From: Primula veris
Taxonomy: Eukaryota > Streptophyta > Magnoliopsida > Ericales > Primulaceae
Length of the DNA: 64,000 bases
Assembly: GCA_963682055.1 (NCBI GenBank)
Contig: OY821750.1
Coordinates: 374,501 to 438,500 of the forward strand
Direction: 5' to 3'
The notes under the pieces were generated by a model, which did no database searches, was not told where the DNA came from, and saw only the letters and a list, made by a program, of their open reading frames with translations. The translations under genes were made by a program, and so were the position numbers. Numbering within the stretch: position 1 is the stretch's first letter; the number at the start of each line of letters is the position of its first letter. Shown here one piece after another: positions 35,101 through 43,280 of this stretch.

Positions 35101-37109
35101 AATTTGACTCTAAAAGTGATAAAGGAATTTTTCTTGGTTATGCTCAGAACAGTAGAGCATTTAGAGTCTTCAATCAAAGAACAAACTGTGTTATGGAATC
35201 TTATAATGTGTTATTTGATGACCTAAAAACTGTTGATGAGATTACAGGTGATAATGAACAGGCTGAGACTACAGAAAAAGAGAAAGAAGAAACACAACAA
35301 ACTGGAAGTCCCAGAGTGGTTGGAAGTCCAGTTGCAACTGAGGTTACAACTGAGGTTGGAACTGAGGTTGGAACCACAGTTGAAACCCAAAATGCTGCTG
35401 AATCTGAAGAAGAAGAAGAAGAAAGTTCTCATGCTCAGTCAACTAGCAGGCCTCGCTATGTAAGGACTCAGAAAAATCATTCTCTTGACAATGTCATAGG
35501 AGAAGTTACTTCAGGTATGAAAACCAGAGGTAAAAGAAATAATGTTGTTCACTTTGCTTGTTATATCTCTCAGTTAGAACCTAAGAATATAAAAGAAGCT
35601 CTAGAAGATAGTGAATGGATTTTAGCTATGCAGGATGAATTGGCCCAATTTGAGAGAAATGATGTATGGACTTTAGTACCCAGACCTTCTAATAAAAATG
35701 TTATAGGAACTAAATGGATTTTTAGAAATAAAAGTGATGAGGATGGAGTGATTATCAGGAATAAAGCTAGGTTGGTAGCTCAGGGTTATACACAAATTGA
35801 GGGAATTGACTTTGATGAAACCTTTGCTCCAGTAGCTAGAATTGAATCCATTAGAATGCTGCTGTCTCTTGCATGTCTGTATGATTTTAAACTGTTTCAA
35901 CTTGACATAAAGAGTGCTTTTCTGAATGGTGTGATTAATGAAGAAGTTTATGTTTGTCAACCTAAGGGATTTGAGGATCCTAACTTTCCTGAACATGTCT
36001 ATTTGTTGAAAAAGGCCTTGTATGGTCTAAAACAAGCTCCTAGAGCTTGGTATGATAGATTAACCAAGTACTTGATTGAAAAAGGTTTTAACAGAGGGGG
36101 AGTTGATAAAACTCTGTTTACTAAGAAAACCACAAAGGACATAATAATTGCTCAAATCTATGTTGATGACATTGTTTTTGGTTCTACTTCTAATAACAGA
36201 ATAAAAGAATTCATTTCTGACATGAAGAATGAATTTGAAATGAGTGGAGGAGGTGAACTAACTTACTTTCTAGGATTGCAAGTTAAACAGAATGAGAAAG
36301 GCATCTTTCTGTGCCAAAGTAAGTATGCAGACAATCTTGTTAAAAAGTTTGGTCTGAGTGAGAGTAAAGAGAAGAGAACCCCTATGAGTACTACCCTTAA
36401 ACTGTCCAAAAATGATAAAGGTAAAAATGTCTGTCCCAGTCTTTATAGATCCATGATTGGAAGTTTGCTGTATTTAACTGCTAGTAGACCAGATCTTTGC
36501 TTAAGTGTAGGAGTTTGTGCCAGATATCAAGCAAATCCTTTAGAACCTCATCTTCTAGCTGTCAAAAGGATTCTAAGGTATGTAAAAGGAACACCTCATC
36601 TAGGCCTATGGTATTCTAAAGATACAAACCATTTTCTTAGTGGCTACTGTGATGCAGATTGGGCAGGAAACATAGATGATAGAAAGAGTACTTCTGGAGG
36701 TTGTTTTTATTTTGGAAACAATCTTGTTTCTTGGTTCAGTAAAAAGCAAAATTGCATATCTTTATCTACTGCTGAGGCAGAATATGTTGCAGCTGGAAGT
36801 GGATGCACTCAACTAATTTGGATGAAACAAATGTTAACTGATTATAATGTTAAACAAGAGATATTAACTCTGTTTTGTGATAACAAAAGTGCTATAGATT
36901 TAGCTAAAAATCCAGTTCAACATTCCAGAACCAAACATATTGATCTAAGGCATCATTTTATTAGAGAACTAGTTGAAGAAAAGAGCTTAATTTTAGAACA
37001 TGTTTCAACTGAAAGACAATTAGCAGATATTTTCACAAAGCCCCTTGATACAAACAAGTTTGAATCATTAAGAAGTGACATAGGGGTATGTCATTATCAA
37101 TCTAATTGA
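32121..37109 (+). CDS. Ty1-copia gag-pol polyprotein (1662 aa), intact
   Basis: One uninterrupted frame in copia order. Gag: FNKPPLLEGGVNYGVWKIRM at the start, the UBN2-type region, and two CX2CX4HX4C knuckles, CRECRGFGHIQAEC (about residue 308) and CNFCKKPGHSEVQC (about 549). Protease: WYFDSGCSKHMTG with the catalytic aspartate near 618. Integrase: WHKRLGHVNYKTL with CGDCAIGK forms the HHCC finger, and the catalytic triad is D812, D878 and E914, spaced DD35E. Reverse transcriptase: [30 protein letters not shown] and IYVDDIVFG (YVDD near 1347). RNase H: CDADWAGNIDDRKSTSGG (near 1511), STAEAEYVA, then KHIDLRHHF. The reader frame has no stop or frameshift. Two places (about residues 508-535 and 1064-1092) encode V-x-T-x tetrapeptide runs made from the 12-bp motif. 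Confidence 0.95.
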   Translation: MDLMREGNAFNKPPLLEGGVNYGVWKIRMRSFIKQQNEHAWKTVMYGWEAPTTMDNEGELILLPEDRWSAEEDRKSSANSTAINLIFAGVTLSVFRYISHCETAKEAWDILQVTFEGTTKVKAFKLQQLTTQFENLRMEEDENIEQFNGRICHIAHQAGTLGEKYSDAKLVKKTLRSLPERFEIKVTAIEESTDLDNLKLEELIGNLSTHELKFFKHKRPEKGIAFQAKKSESNTCDKMSDEEQLAFFAKKVYKKFYKKKEDDTGSSKNFQKKDNQFKTESRFNNNSTGKWNSKEKDNKEYKSKEIQCRECRGFGHIQAECANTLKRNKNAYITTHSDSDSESNSDEEDGSNFVNFMGIITEKEPTYESDCEHVSTPVTTACETYSSDEEEPSDENITKQYLVLYEKYKSLSKQCLIISKLNVDLKDEVKNLTEKLKLQLAELTETKKIIKLLNVSASDKLDDMLSYSRGSKDISGLGYYGGKSTGKTTFIEAVAKAKTHDFDHKVRSSVATRVATRNKTQVYVKKVGSSVTTKVATMNKLNNFRLKLCNFCKKPGHSEVQCYLKRNRKYISQKTWLASVNKNLKWVWKVKEKAILVANNKAVINSLNAVTSNDWYFDSGCSKHMTGTASLLKNVTILTGNTVVFGGGDTGKIIGKGTLNKPGMPDIEDVFLVDGLKANLISISQLCDNEMTVKFDKERCLITNLNNDLIMTGVRSTNSCYVFEKAEKELPQSRCNQAISNNADIWHKRLGHVNYKTLDKLVKKELIRGIPKLSAKTQSVCGDCAIGKQTKSIHKSTSLIYTKRVLELLHIDLMGPMQTASIGGKKYILVVVDDFSRYSWVVFLKDKSETFELFKTLCLKLQVEKGSTSGNIARIRSDHGTEFENIRFKEFCNSLGICHEFSAPKTPQQNGIVERKNRTIQEMARVMLNSKKLANRFWAEAVNTACHIVNRVYITKGTSMTAYEIWKGRKPNVKYFQVFGCVCYILRDREHLGKFDSKSDKGIFLGYAQNSRAFRVFNQRTNCVMESYNVLFDDLKTVDEITGDNEQAETTEKEKEETQQTGSPRVVGSPVATEVTTEVGTEVGTTVETQNAAESEEEEEESSHAQSTSRPRYVRTQKNHSLDNVIGEVTSGMKTRGKRNNVVHFACYISQLEPKNIKEALEDSEWILAMQDELAQFERNDVWTLVPRPSNKNVIGTKWIFRNKSDEDGVIIRNKARLVAQGYTQIEGIDFDETFAPVARIESIRMLLSLACLYDFKLFQLDIKSAFLNGVINEEVYVCQPKGFEDPNFPEHVYLLKKALYGLKQAPRAWYDRLTKYLIEKGFNRGGVDKTLFTKKTTKDIIIAQIYVDDIVFGSTSNNRIKEFISDMKNEFEMSGGGELTYFLGLQVKQNEKGIFLCQSKYADNLVKKFGLSESKEKRTPMSTTLKLSKNDKGKNVCPSLYRSMIGSLLYLTASRPDLCLSVGVCARYQANPLEPHLLAVKRILRYVKGTPHLGLWYSKDTNHFLSGYCDADWAGNIDDRKSTSGGCFYFGNNLVSWFSKKQNCISLSTAEAEYVAAGSGCTQLIWMKQMLTDYNVKQEILTLFCDNKSAIDLAKNPVQHSRTKHIDLRHHFIRELVEEKSLILEHVSTERQLADIFTKPLDTNKFESLRSDIGVCHYQSN

Positions 37110-37310
37110 ATACTTTTGCTAAATATGTCTGTATTGAGTACCTTTAATAAGTTTTATTTCCAAGGTTAAAGTCTTATTTTGAGCTATGATGTTTTTGTCT
37201 TGAAAAAGCCGCTTTTTTGGTGCCTCAAAAACAGATGTGAGGTAACTTGTCCTTAAAAAACCTCTCTGGTAATAGAGTTGCAAGCACAAAGTGCAATTTT
37301 TTTTTATGGT

Positions 37311-37450
37311 GGTTGCAAGTTCAGTTGCAACATCAGTTGAAACCTCGTGTTAAAAATACTGGTTGCAAGCTCAGTTGCAACATCAGTTGAAACCTCGTGT
37401 TAAAAATACTGGTTGCAAGCTCAGTTGAAACATCAGTTGAAACCTCAGTC
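37311..37450 (+). repeat. 50-bp tandem repeat, 2.8 copies, inside the retrotransposon
   Basis: Units start GGTTGCAAG(T/C)TCAGTTGCAA and end TGTTAAAAATACT. Each unit is itself built from three 12-bp GTTGCAAC-type motifs. Confidence 0.92.
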
Positions 37451-38085
37451 TCTGTTATAGCTGTCAAGACAAAGTCTTGTAAAATTTTGACATCACTTAT
37501 ACTCTTTCCTTGCTGAGGTCATCAAACTAGTTTTTGTGTAGAAATAAAAACGGAATTGCTCATTTTAAGCTCCTAAAATTTAATCTTTATTAGTGTTATT
37601 CTTTGATAAACATATTTTCGTGAGTAAATTGCTAGATTTCTTTTGTTCTCCTAAAAGCTAGATATCTGTTTAAGTTTTGTTTTTATCTTGAATCAAGTCA
37701 AATTTCCTTAAAGCTTCAATGTTTGATTTTTCAAATTTTGGATGAATCTGTTTTGAAAAAGGAATGTTTATCTGTTTAATTGGCTGAAGTTATCTTATTG
37801 CCAACTGTTTCTTGCGTAATCTTAGTATGATTTTCTTTTAAAATCTGTTGATATAATACTTCCTATGTTTAAGCCTAAATTTGCTGCTTAATTGATTTGC
37901 ATGTATCTATTTCCAATTTCAAAAAGATATGGTCTTTATTGCTATTTATACAAACATCTTTTTACTATCCAAAATCAATTACTTTTTACAGAATAACTCT
38001 CTCTCTCTCATCTCTGTAAAACCCTAGGCTTGCTGTAGAAACCCACTGCAAGGTTCTAAGTAAGGTTCTAACCCCAGTTGCAACC

Positions 38086-39372
38086 ATGTCATCAATCCCT
38101 TCTAAAAACCCCAATTCTGATGATGATTGCACCCTCAGAGATTTTATGAATAAATCTCCATCACGTCAAGGTTCCAAATCAAAGGTAAGTGAGTCTTCCT
38201 CACCCAAAATTAAGCGCACTAAGAAGCGTGCTAGAAGGAATTTTGATAATGACCCTGTTACTGCTAAGTTTGAGTATGTTCCAACAAACAATAATGTTGA
38301 TCCTCGTTTCTGGAGTAGGACAACATATAGGAGGTTTAGAGGAATGGCTAGTAAAGAAATTCTGTGTGAAAGAAGGCTTAATTTAGTTAGCTATCCTCAC
38401 ATACAGGTGTATGTTGAGAAATTACTCTCTGCTGTTGGATTAGCCAAAACTGTTTGTTATGCAGACTCCTATTACCCTGCTGTTGTTAAAGAATTCTATT
38501 CCAATTTAAGCAGTGGTGTCTTTGAAGAGGGTAATCCTAAGTATGGAAGAGTGTTTTTGAGAGGTGTAACTTTGGATTTCACACCTAAGTTGATTAATGA
38601 CTATCTGTGTTGTCCCAGTCCTACTATAGACAACAATGCTGAACCAGATTTAGAAATTCTAGCTTTAATTCTAACTGGAAAGAACAATAGGTTTGATGGT
38701 CATTCCATCAAAACATCCTCTCTCACATTAAGTGCTGCTGTGTTGCACAAAATTGCTAGGTTTAACTGGACACCCACCAAACAATCTTCCAAAGTCAACA
38801 AAGATATGGCTATTTTTCTATACAGGATTATGTCTTCACTACCCATCAACCTTGGCCTTCATATCTTTAATCTTATAAAGGAATTTAGTGATGATAATTC
38901 ACCTTCCATTCTGCTTCCTTTCCCTTGCCTCATATCTAGTCTACTTCTGGGCCAAGTCTCTTCTATGCATAGAGATTCTCCCATTAGTATCACTCATGAA
39001 CCAATCACAGATTGTCCCTCTGCTCTTTATATTTCTGCCAAACTACTGAAGGAAGGACATGTCAATGACATTTCTGGGGACAAAGGGAAAGAAAAGGAAG
39101 AAGAACCTTCATCTGCTCCTTCAGCAAAGAAGAAAGGAGTAAAGTGGTACTTACTCCAGAAGCTGGCTTATAATCAAGAAAGGAGAGCTGAATTGGATGC
39201 TGATGATTATCAAATCAATAAGCTGCTGGTGGACATTATTGAGAGTGAGGATGATGATGATAGTGATGGTGTCTCAATCAGCAGTGAGGATGACAATGAA
39301 GAAGATGAAGAAGTGGTCAGGCAGAATCCTCTAAGAGAAAGACCCCCACAATGTGATATTCCAAGTGACTAA
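38086..39372 (+). CDS. Sirevirus ORF2, env-like position, function unknown (428 aa)
   Basis: An intact ORF between pol and the 3' LTR, in the place of the so-called env-like gene of Sireviruses. The middle (about residues 90-200) resembles the plant retroelement-associated domain often labelled putative plant transposon protein: YPAVVKEFYSNLSS, GRVFLRGVTLDFTPKLINDY. The N-terminus is basic (KIKRTKKRARR, possible nuclear localisation signal). The C-terminus is strongly acidic (ESEDDDDSDG, EDDNEEDEE). I see no signal peptide and no convincing membrane helix, which argues against a classical envelope glycoprotein. The start follows a leader ending with motif copies directly before ATG. Role in the element is not established. 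Confidence 0.8.
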   Translation: MSSIPSKNPNSDDDCTLRDFMNKSPSRQGSKSKVSESSSPKIKRTKKRARRNFDNDPVTAKFEYVPTNNNVDPRFWSRTTYRRFRGMASKEILCERRLNLVSYPHIQVYVEKLLSAVGLAKTVCYADSYYPAVVKEFYSNLSSGVFEEGNPKYGRVFLRGVTLDFTPKLINDYLCCPSPTIDNNAEPDLEILALILTGKNNRFDGHSIKTSSLTLSAAVLHKIARFNWTPTKQSSKVNKDMAIFLYRIMSSLPINLGLHIFNLIKEFSDDNSPSILLPFPCLISSLLLGQVSSMHRDSPISITHEPITDCPSALYISAKLLKEGHVNDISGDKGKEKEEEPSSAPSAKKKGVKWYLLQKLAYNQERRAELDADDYQINKLLVDIIESEDDDDSDGVSISSEDDNEEDEEVVRQNPLRERPPQCDIPSD

Positions 39373-39390
39373 TTCCATTGGTTGCTGACA

Positions 39391-39751
39391 AATAGGGGGA
39401 GTGAAGTTTGAAGTTTGAAGTTTATGCTTTTGTTTTATGTTTTGTTTCATTTTGATGTTTTCAAGACTTTAAATCTGTTTTTCAATTCTGCTGTATTAAG
39501 ACAAGTTTATGCTTGTTTGGCTTTAATCATTCTGCAATTTCTTTCTGCAAATATCTTGATATCTTGTTGAAGTATGAAAGCTTTAAACTTGAAACAGGTC
39601 TGAAAACTAATTGTGTGCACATACATTGTGCTTATATATTTTGCCTGCAATTCTAACATACAGGGGGAGCTTACTGATATGGAATTTGCAGGTGGTTGGG
39701 ATGATTTATAAACTTTATTGATTTGTCAAAACCAATGACAAAGGGGGAGAT
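39391..39751 (+). promoter_or_regulatory. three PPT-like purine tracts upstream of the 3' LTR
   Basis: AGGGGGAG at 39394-39401, AGGGGGAG at 39662-39669 and AAGGGGGAGA at 39741-39750. The last abuts the LTR and is the presumable working polypurine tract. Upstream extra copies are typical of Sireviruses. Confidence 0.8.
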
Positions 39752-41014
39752 TGTTAGGACCAGATTTCTGGTCTAAATATTGTTAATTGTCTATTGGTTT
39801 TTACTAAATAAATCCTAACTGTTATTAATAACTAAGACAGGATTGACAGGTTCCAAGTACCAGTTGCAACCTCAGTTACAACCTACTAAGTTAGTAGTAT
39901 TAGGTTTCAAGTACTGGTTGCAACCTTAGTTACAACCTGTGGTGACAGGTTTCAAGTACCAGTTGCAACCTCAGTTGCAACCACAGTTCAACCTGCTGTT
40001 AAAACAGAATTCTGTCTTGTTTCATTATTCTACATTACTACTTGTTTGATGCTAATCTTTTGTTTTAAAGAATGTAGGATATATTCTCATAAGGTCTTAA
40101 ACGTGTATATGTGTTTATTGAGAATATTAATGTGTTAAGGAAAGATGTTTTATAAAAGATATAAAGAGATTAGTTTATAAGGTTATGTTTCCTTTTAATA
40201 TATATATCTCTATTCTTATGCTTGTCCTTATCACTTGTTTCAATCTTTTGATTCTTATAATATTCAGTAAAGATATGTATAAAGATTGATTGATATGTGG
40301 AGTTAAATGTTTCATATGTTTATGAAAAGATATTATCTTTAAAAGATCATATCTTTATATGTTTCCTTTCAAAGGAAAAGATTAACTCCTACTTTCAAGT
40401 GTGTTACTAAACAGGTATTAATCAAAGATGATTAGAGTCAATCCATGCTGAAGAATCTCGTGATACTTGGAGAGATTGAAGCTAATCAACCAAGTCAAAA
40501 GCAATCAAAAGATATTGAAGATAGAAGATTGTTTTTACTTGTTTATATACTTAGTAACCTAAGCTTGTAAAGGTGTGTGTTCTAAATTATAAAGAACTTA
40601 TTTTCTAGAGAGAATACACGTGAGCTTTAAAAAGAAAAACAATGGTGGGATGCCATTGATTTATAAGTGATAGTTATAGAGTAGGAGCAATATAGTGATA
40701 GGCAGAAAAACATAGAGGGAGTCTAAGTTTTTCATTAAGACTTGAGTCATATATTGTAAGCTTTTTATAATATCATAATCTGGGTAAGTGCCCCGGAGAC
40801 GTAGCCTAGTTAGGTGAACTCCGTTGTTAAATGTGCGTGTGAATTATTTCCAAGTACATTTAATTTTAAAACAGTTTCTGTCCATTAATACACTTGGTTC
40901 CAACTGCAGTTCCAACCTCACTTGAAACCTTATACACTTGGTTCAAACTGCAGTTCCAACTCCACTTGGAACCTTACTGCAAAACTGCATCTAGAACAGC
41001 GGATAGGAATTTCA
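39752..41014 (+). repeat. 3' LTR of the Sirevirus-like element
   Basis: 1263 bp, same length as the 5' LTR; one base difference noticed (39910). Followed by the GAATT target duplication. Confidence 0.95.
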
Positions 41015-41019
41015 GAATT

Positions 41020-41867
41020 TTTTTGGGGAAATTATAGGCAAATGTTCTGTCAGTAGCATTGGTTTTCCATCTTACGGGTTAAGGATGAAAAACTTTGGTA
41101 GTCCCTTGTAATGATATCGGGATTTTACAAGCTAAGAACAGGCGAATGGCAGAATTGTTTGAGGATTTGATCGGTTTTTTCTAATGTGATTTTCTCTACA
41201 CTAGTCTGGAAATATGAGGATTACAGGAATTGCAATGTCATTTATTTAGCACAATGTTAGCATAAGTACATCTGTACACTGCATTATTAGACCAATGTTT
41301 CTAAAGCACTTCATGGGATTTATCTGCTTACATTTCTTTGCTTTATCGATTGGTTTTTTGGTAATTTTTTTTTGAGGAAAAGATACAAAGTATATTTGCT
41401 TCAAATAGGAAAAGAATTGAAGAGATATACTATTTGATGCCATATGGAGGGGGTCTTGCTCACTCTTGGACGCTACAATTACATTTGGCATTAGACTTTG
41501 ATTACTTATTTAGGTTGCATGTTATTTTAAAGTGTAAGATAGTACTTTTGTAGATATGAAGACCGTAATTAACCATTGGGACTAAACATAATTGTTTCAG
41601 TTCTGAACTATACCCGTCTTACGCGCTGGACAGTAATTAACTTCGTAAGGGGTTCCACTGTTTTTTTTATTTAAATATTCAATATTATTATAGTCCATTG
41701 CTCAGGTGTGTTGATTATAAGCCGAGAAAAGTTTTTATTGAATAGGGAGAAACCTAAAAGAGAAGAAATTTACTTATTGTAATAACAATTGGACTTTTCC
41801 TTTCGGTTTCTTACTTGGTCTGCATTTGTATACTAGAAATAACTTGATCACAGCACTGTAATTGCAG
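41020..41867. other. spacer right of the retrotransposon
   Basis: No gene recognised. It may be intron-like DNA belonging to the exon fragment at 41868, as an acceptor-like TGTAATTGCAG precedes that fragment. Confidence 0.4.
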
Positions 41868-41989
41868 GTTTTTGTTGTGTGGGAGCTCTTGCAATAACCG
41901 GTTCTCTACATCATATCGATAAGGACCTTCTTGGGTGGTGGCTATGTGAGAGACAAGTTAAATCAGGTGGTTTAAATGGCGGTCCTTAA
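41868..41989 (+). pseudogene. Rab geranylgeranyltransferase beta subunit exon fragment
   Basis: After a good acceptor (ATTGCAG) the frame reads [28 protein letters not shown] and [10 protein letters not shown], then TAA. This is the strongly conserved repeat of the RabGGTase beta subunit (prenyltransferase alpha-toroid; the aspartate, cysteine and WW-CERQ pattern form the active-site repeat) that attaches geranylgeranyl groups to Rab proteins. In functional proteins the segment continues GRPEKLPD; here it stops after GGP and no further exons were found. A single captured or left-over exon. Confidence 0.8.
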
Positions 41990-42080
41990 AAACTAACAGA
42001 TGTATATACATTCCCCCCCTAGACATGCTATTACCATGCAGTAATTTAATTTTTAAGAAATTTCGTGCAATATTTTGCAG

Positions 42081-42294
42081 CCGGACAAATTGTTCCTGAT
42101 GAAACGATTAAGAGTCTCTTGCAACGAGTCCAAGAAAAAGGATGACAAGAGGTGTGTGCATATGACTATGAGCAATATCATTCAGTTCCACCTGGTACTG
42201 GCCATAAATTTTTCGAGATCCTGGATGAGGAACAACAGATTTTTCCTCCTGAGGACACCTCGGAAGGCGTATCAGAGTCTGGCTCTAGTGGGAG
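42081..42294 (+). pseudogene. unidentified exon fragment with in-frame stop
   Basis: Bounded by a good acceptor (TTTTGCAG) and donor (GAG|GTAAGA). One frame reads GQIVPDETIKSLLQRVQEKG, a TGA, then QEVCAYDYEQYHSV, PPGTGHKFFEILDEEQQIF and PPEDTSEG. Composition and continuity are clearly protein-like, but I do not recognise the family. The stop at 42143-42145 suggests a decayed exon. It lies about 90 bp after the Rab geranylgeranyltransferase fragment but need not belong to the same gene. Confidence 0.5.
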
Positions 42295-43262
42295 GTAAGA
42301 TTGATTTGCATTCTTCTATTTATCTTCTGCAACAGCCTTTATGATCATTAGCGGACTAGTGCATAGCTGACGGTTTTAATTGATTGAAATGTAAGAAATC
42401 AGTTTCGAGCACACTCAACGGTATCGACATTTTTGAAGTGTGTACTCTGTAAAGAATACTAAATAGACAGTTGGGAGTGCACTGATTTTTAAAGTGTAAG
42501 GCTCTTCTTTCGACCTCTAACCATGATAATTGGTGTAGTGATGTCCTAAATCTCTATGGTTTTTGTATTTTTTTATTTTATCATAATGCACTGATTTACA
42601 ATTTTTATGTATACGCAACACGTTTAAAAGGCCAAAAAGTTTATAAAACGAAGTTGATCATATATGTTACAATCGATGTTAAATATAAGAGATAATAACA
42701 ATTCAGTCAAGCTTGCTACATTTATACGTACGTTCCGGTAGTAATTAAGCACATAAAATCACTACTATTGTATCTCCTTTCGGAACAGGGTATACTGTAA
42801 AAAACTAGGCTGGTTACACTAGTTAAAGTTATAATTAAAAAAAAACATCACATCTTTCTTTTTTTACTTTGATTAAAACAAACATGATGATGCAATGAAA
42901 CCAACTTATTTTATGTTGTTTTTTCATTTTTCTTATATAAGTTATTGTTTTTTAAAAGAACGCATCCGAGTCTCTGATAAAAATCGGAAACAATCCGATC
43001 CAAAATTGTCTTGTTTCGAATATAATTTTTTTTAATAGGATAGTGTTTATATATATACATACATATGTACAAATGTTTTCCATTTACTTATATAAAAATA
43101 TATAAATATAAATGTTTTCCATTTGATATATTAAAGTTAGACTCATAAGCAATTTCATGACAAATGTTTATTAATTAAAAAAATAACATCTACTCCTTAC
43201 TTAATTTAAAATAAAATAAAAACAAATATATTTCTCTTTTTATAATTTTGATCAACAAACAT
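42295..43262. other. AT-rich spacer, presumed PPR promoter region
   Basis: No gene seen. The last 300 bp before 43263 are very AT-rich and should contain the promoter and leader of the PPR gene. Confidence 0.4.
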
Positions 43263-43280
43263 ATGATACCAATGGGATGA
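43263..43280 (+). promoter_or_regulatory. minimal uORF overlapping the PPR start codon
   Basis: ATG ATA CCA ATG GGA TGA: a five-codon upstream frame whose TGA overlaps the main ATG as ATGA (43277-43280). Such an overlap could allow reinitiation or lower translation. Whether the transcript starts upstream of it is unknown. Confidence 0.4.

Larger units (their letters stand above)
30794..41019 (+). mobile_element. complete Sirevirus-like Ty1-copia retrotransposon
   Basis: The element is 30799-41014 (10,216 bp) with a perfect target duplication GAATT on both sides. LTRs are 1263 bp each (30799-32061 and 39752-41014), begin TGTTAG and end TTCA, and by eye differ at one base (C at 30957, A at 39910). 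Order of parts: LTR, primer-binding site TGGTATCAGAGC, gag-protease-integrase-RT-RNase H in one uninterrupted frame, a noncoding stretch with a 50-bp tandem repeat, a second ORF, three GGGGGAG purine tracts, LTR. Long gag, long LTRs, extra ORF downstream of pol and several PPT-like tracts are features of the Sirevirus (SIRE/Maximus) lineage of Ty1-copia. All enzymatic residues I can check are present, so the copy could be autonomous. Confidence 0.95.

Noticed and set aside
35233..35463. 76-codon frame rich in K, L and R
   Set aside because: Alternative frame over the 12-bp repeat region of the retrotransposon polyprotein.
30799..41014. an endogenous infectious virus with envelope
   Set aside because: The element is a Ty1-copia retrotransposon; its extra ORF has no signal peptide or clear membrane anchor.
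42075..42344. 89-codon plus-strand frame starting MQPDKLF
   Set aside because: The neighbouring frame with a single stop has much more protein-like content and fits the splice sites; this one looks like its shadow.
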